Part shown: piece after piece, positions 5,896 to 6,001 of the stretch
How positions within the stretch are numbered: the stretch's first letter is position 1
Layout of the letters: the number at the start of each line of letters is the position of its first letter
Assembly (NCBI GenBank): GCA_029266935.1
Contig: JAQSVY010000231.1
Span: 1-6,001, forward strand
Reading direction: 5' to 3'
From: Burkholderiales bacterium
GTDB lineage: Bacteria > Pseudomonadota > Gammaproteobacteria > Burkholderiales > SG8-39
DNA: 6,001 bases
Program-made: the position numbers and the translations under genes
The notes under the pieces: generated by a model
What the model was told of the DNA's origin: nothing
Database searches by the model: none
The model's input: only the letters and a program-made list of their open reading frames with translations

Positions 5896-6001
5896 ATGCG
5901 CCCGGCGCAATCTACGCGCCTCGGGGACCGCAGACTCCCCACGCAACCACGCCAAGACGCCCTCGCGTCCAAGCTCTGCGGCACACTCTTGAAAGGAGAG
6001 C
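5896..6001 (+). promoter_or_regulatory. Potentially structured leader of the next gene, ending in a strong ribosome binding site
   Basis: No gene lies in these 106 nt. Three perfect 5-bp hairpins are possible: GGCGC/GCGCC (5904-5908 with 5916-5920), GGGGA/TCCCC (5923-5927 with 5936-5940, 8-nt loop) and GACGC/GCGTC (5956-5960 with 5965-5969, 4-nt loop). The middle loop CCGCAGA (5928-5934) is exactly complementary to TCTGCGG at 5975-5981, which would form a pseudoknot-like closure. AAAGGAGAGC at 5992-6001 is a strong Shine-Dalgarno sequence, identical to that of tupA, so a gene should start within about 10 nt beyond the window. GCTCT (5973-5977) can pair with AGAGC (5997-6001) of that site and overlaps the pseudoknot arm. 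No cobalamin, molybdenum-cofactor or other known riboswitch consensus was recognised. High GC makes short helices common, so the fold is tentative; the ribosome site is solid. Confidence 0.45.

Noticed and set aside
5896..5990. Cobalamin or molybdenum-cofactor riboswitch
   Set aside because: I could not find the B12-box or other conserved core sequence of these classes as I know them; only generic helices are visible.
1..6001. CRISPR arrays, tRNA or rRNA genes, insertion sequences, integration sites
   Set aside because: No regularly spaced repeats, no transposase or integrase gene and no tRNA-like cloverleaf was noticed; almost all sequence is taken up by protein genes.

Overview
This G+C-rich window (about two thirds G+C by eye, with strong GC bias at third codon positions) looks like a proteobacterial chromosome, most plausibly a betaproteobacterium; that placement is inferred from composition and protein style only. 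It is a tungstate/molybdate uptake and cofactor locus arranged as two divergent operons that start from a 73-bp intergenic region (3068-3140).

The leftward (minus-strand) operon reads, in transcription order: tupB (permease, broken, 3067-2541), tupC (ATPase, 2544-1867), tupA (tungstate-binding protein, 1876-1106), a TauE/SafE-type anion exporter (1057-311) and mobB (303 to the left edge, C-terminus cut off by the window). Together these would import tungstate (or molybdate), move a sulfur-type oxyanion, and supply a GTP-binding accessory protein for the bis-guanine-dinucleotide form of the molybdo/tungstopterin cofactor.

The rightward (plus-strand) operon starts with a one-component regulator (3141-4133) that joins a ModE-like winged helix to a domain resembling a periplasmic molybdate-binding protein. 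Its stop overlaps the start of a FecCD/BtuC-type permease (4130-5125), whose stop overlaps the start of a matching ATPase (5125-5895). This pair resembles the Haemophilus MolBC molybdate/tungstate importer, although siderophores or corrinoids are possible substrates. A 106-nt segment follows that can fold into several perfect hairpins and a loop-to-tail pairing. It ends in a strong Shine-Dalgarno sequence at the very edge of the window, so another gene, perhaps the binding protein or receptor, begins just outside.

The striking theme is loss of pieces. By comparison with remembered family members, tupB has an out-of-frame internal deletion that removes the ATPase-coupling region, the regulator lacks the loop of its sensor domain that normally carries a GSGTR-type anion-binding motif, and tupA has no normal signal peptide. 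Meanwhile the reading frames around them, the tight stop/start overlaps and the second importer look intact. Either the Tup system is decaying next to a replacement importer, or the assembly has dropped small segments; the sequence alone cannot decide.
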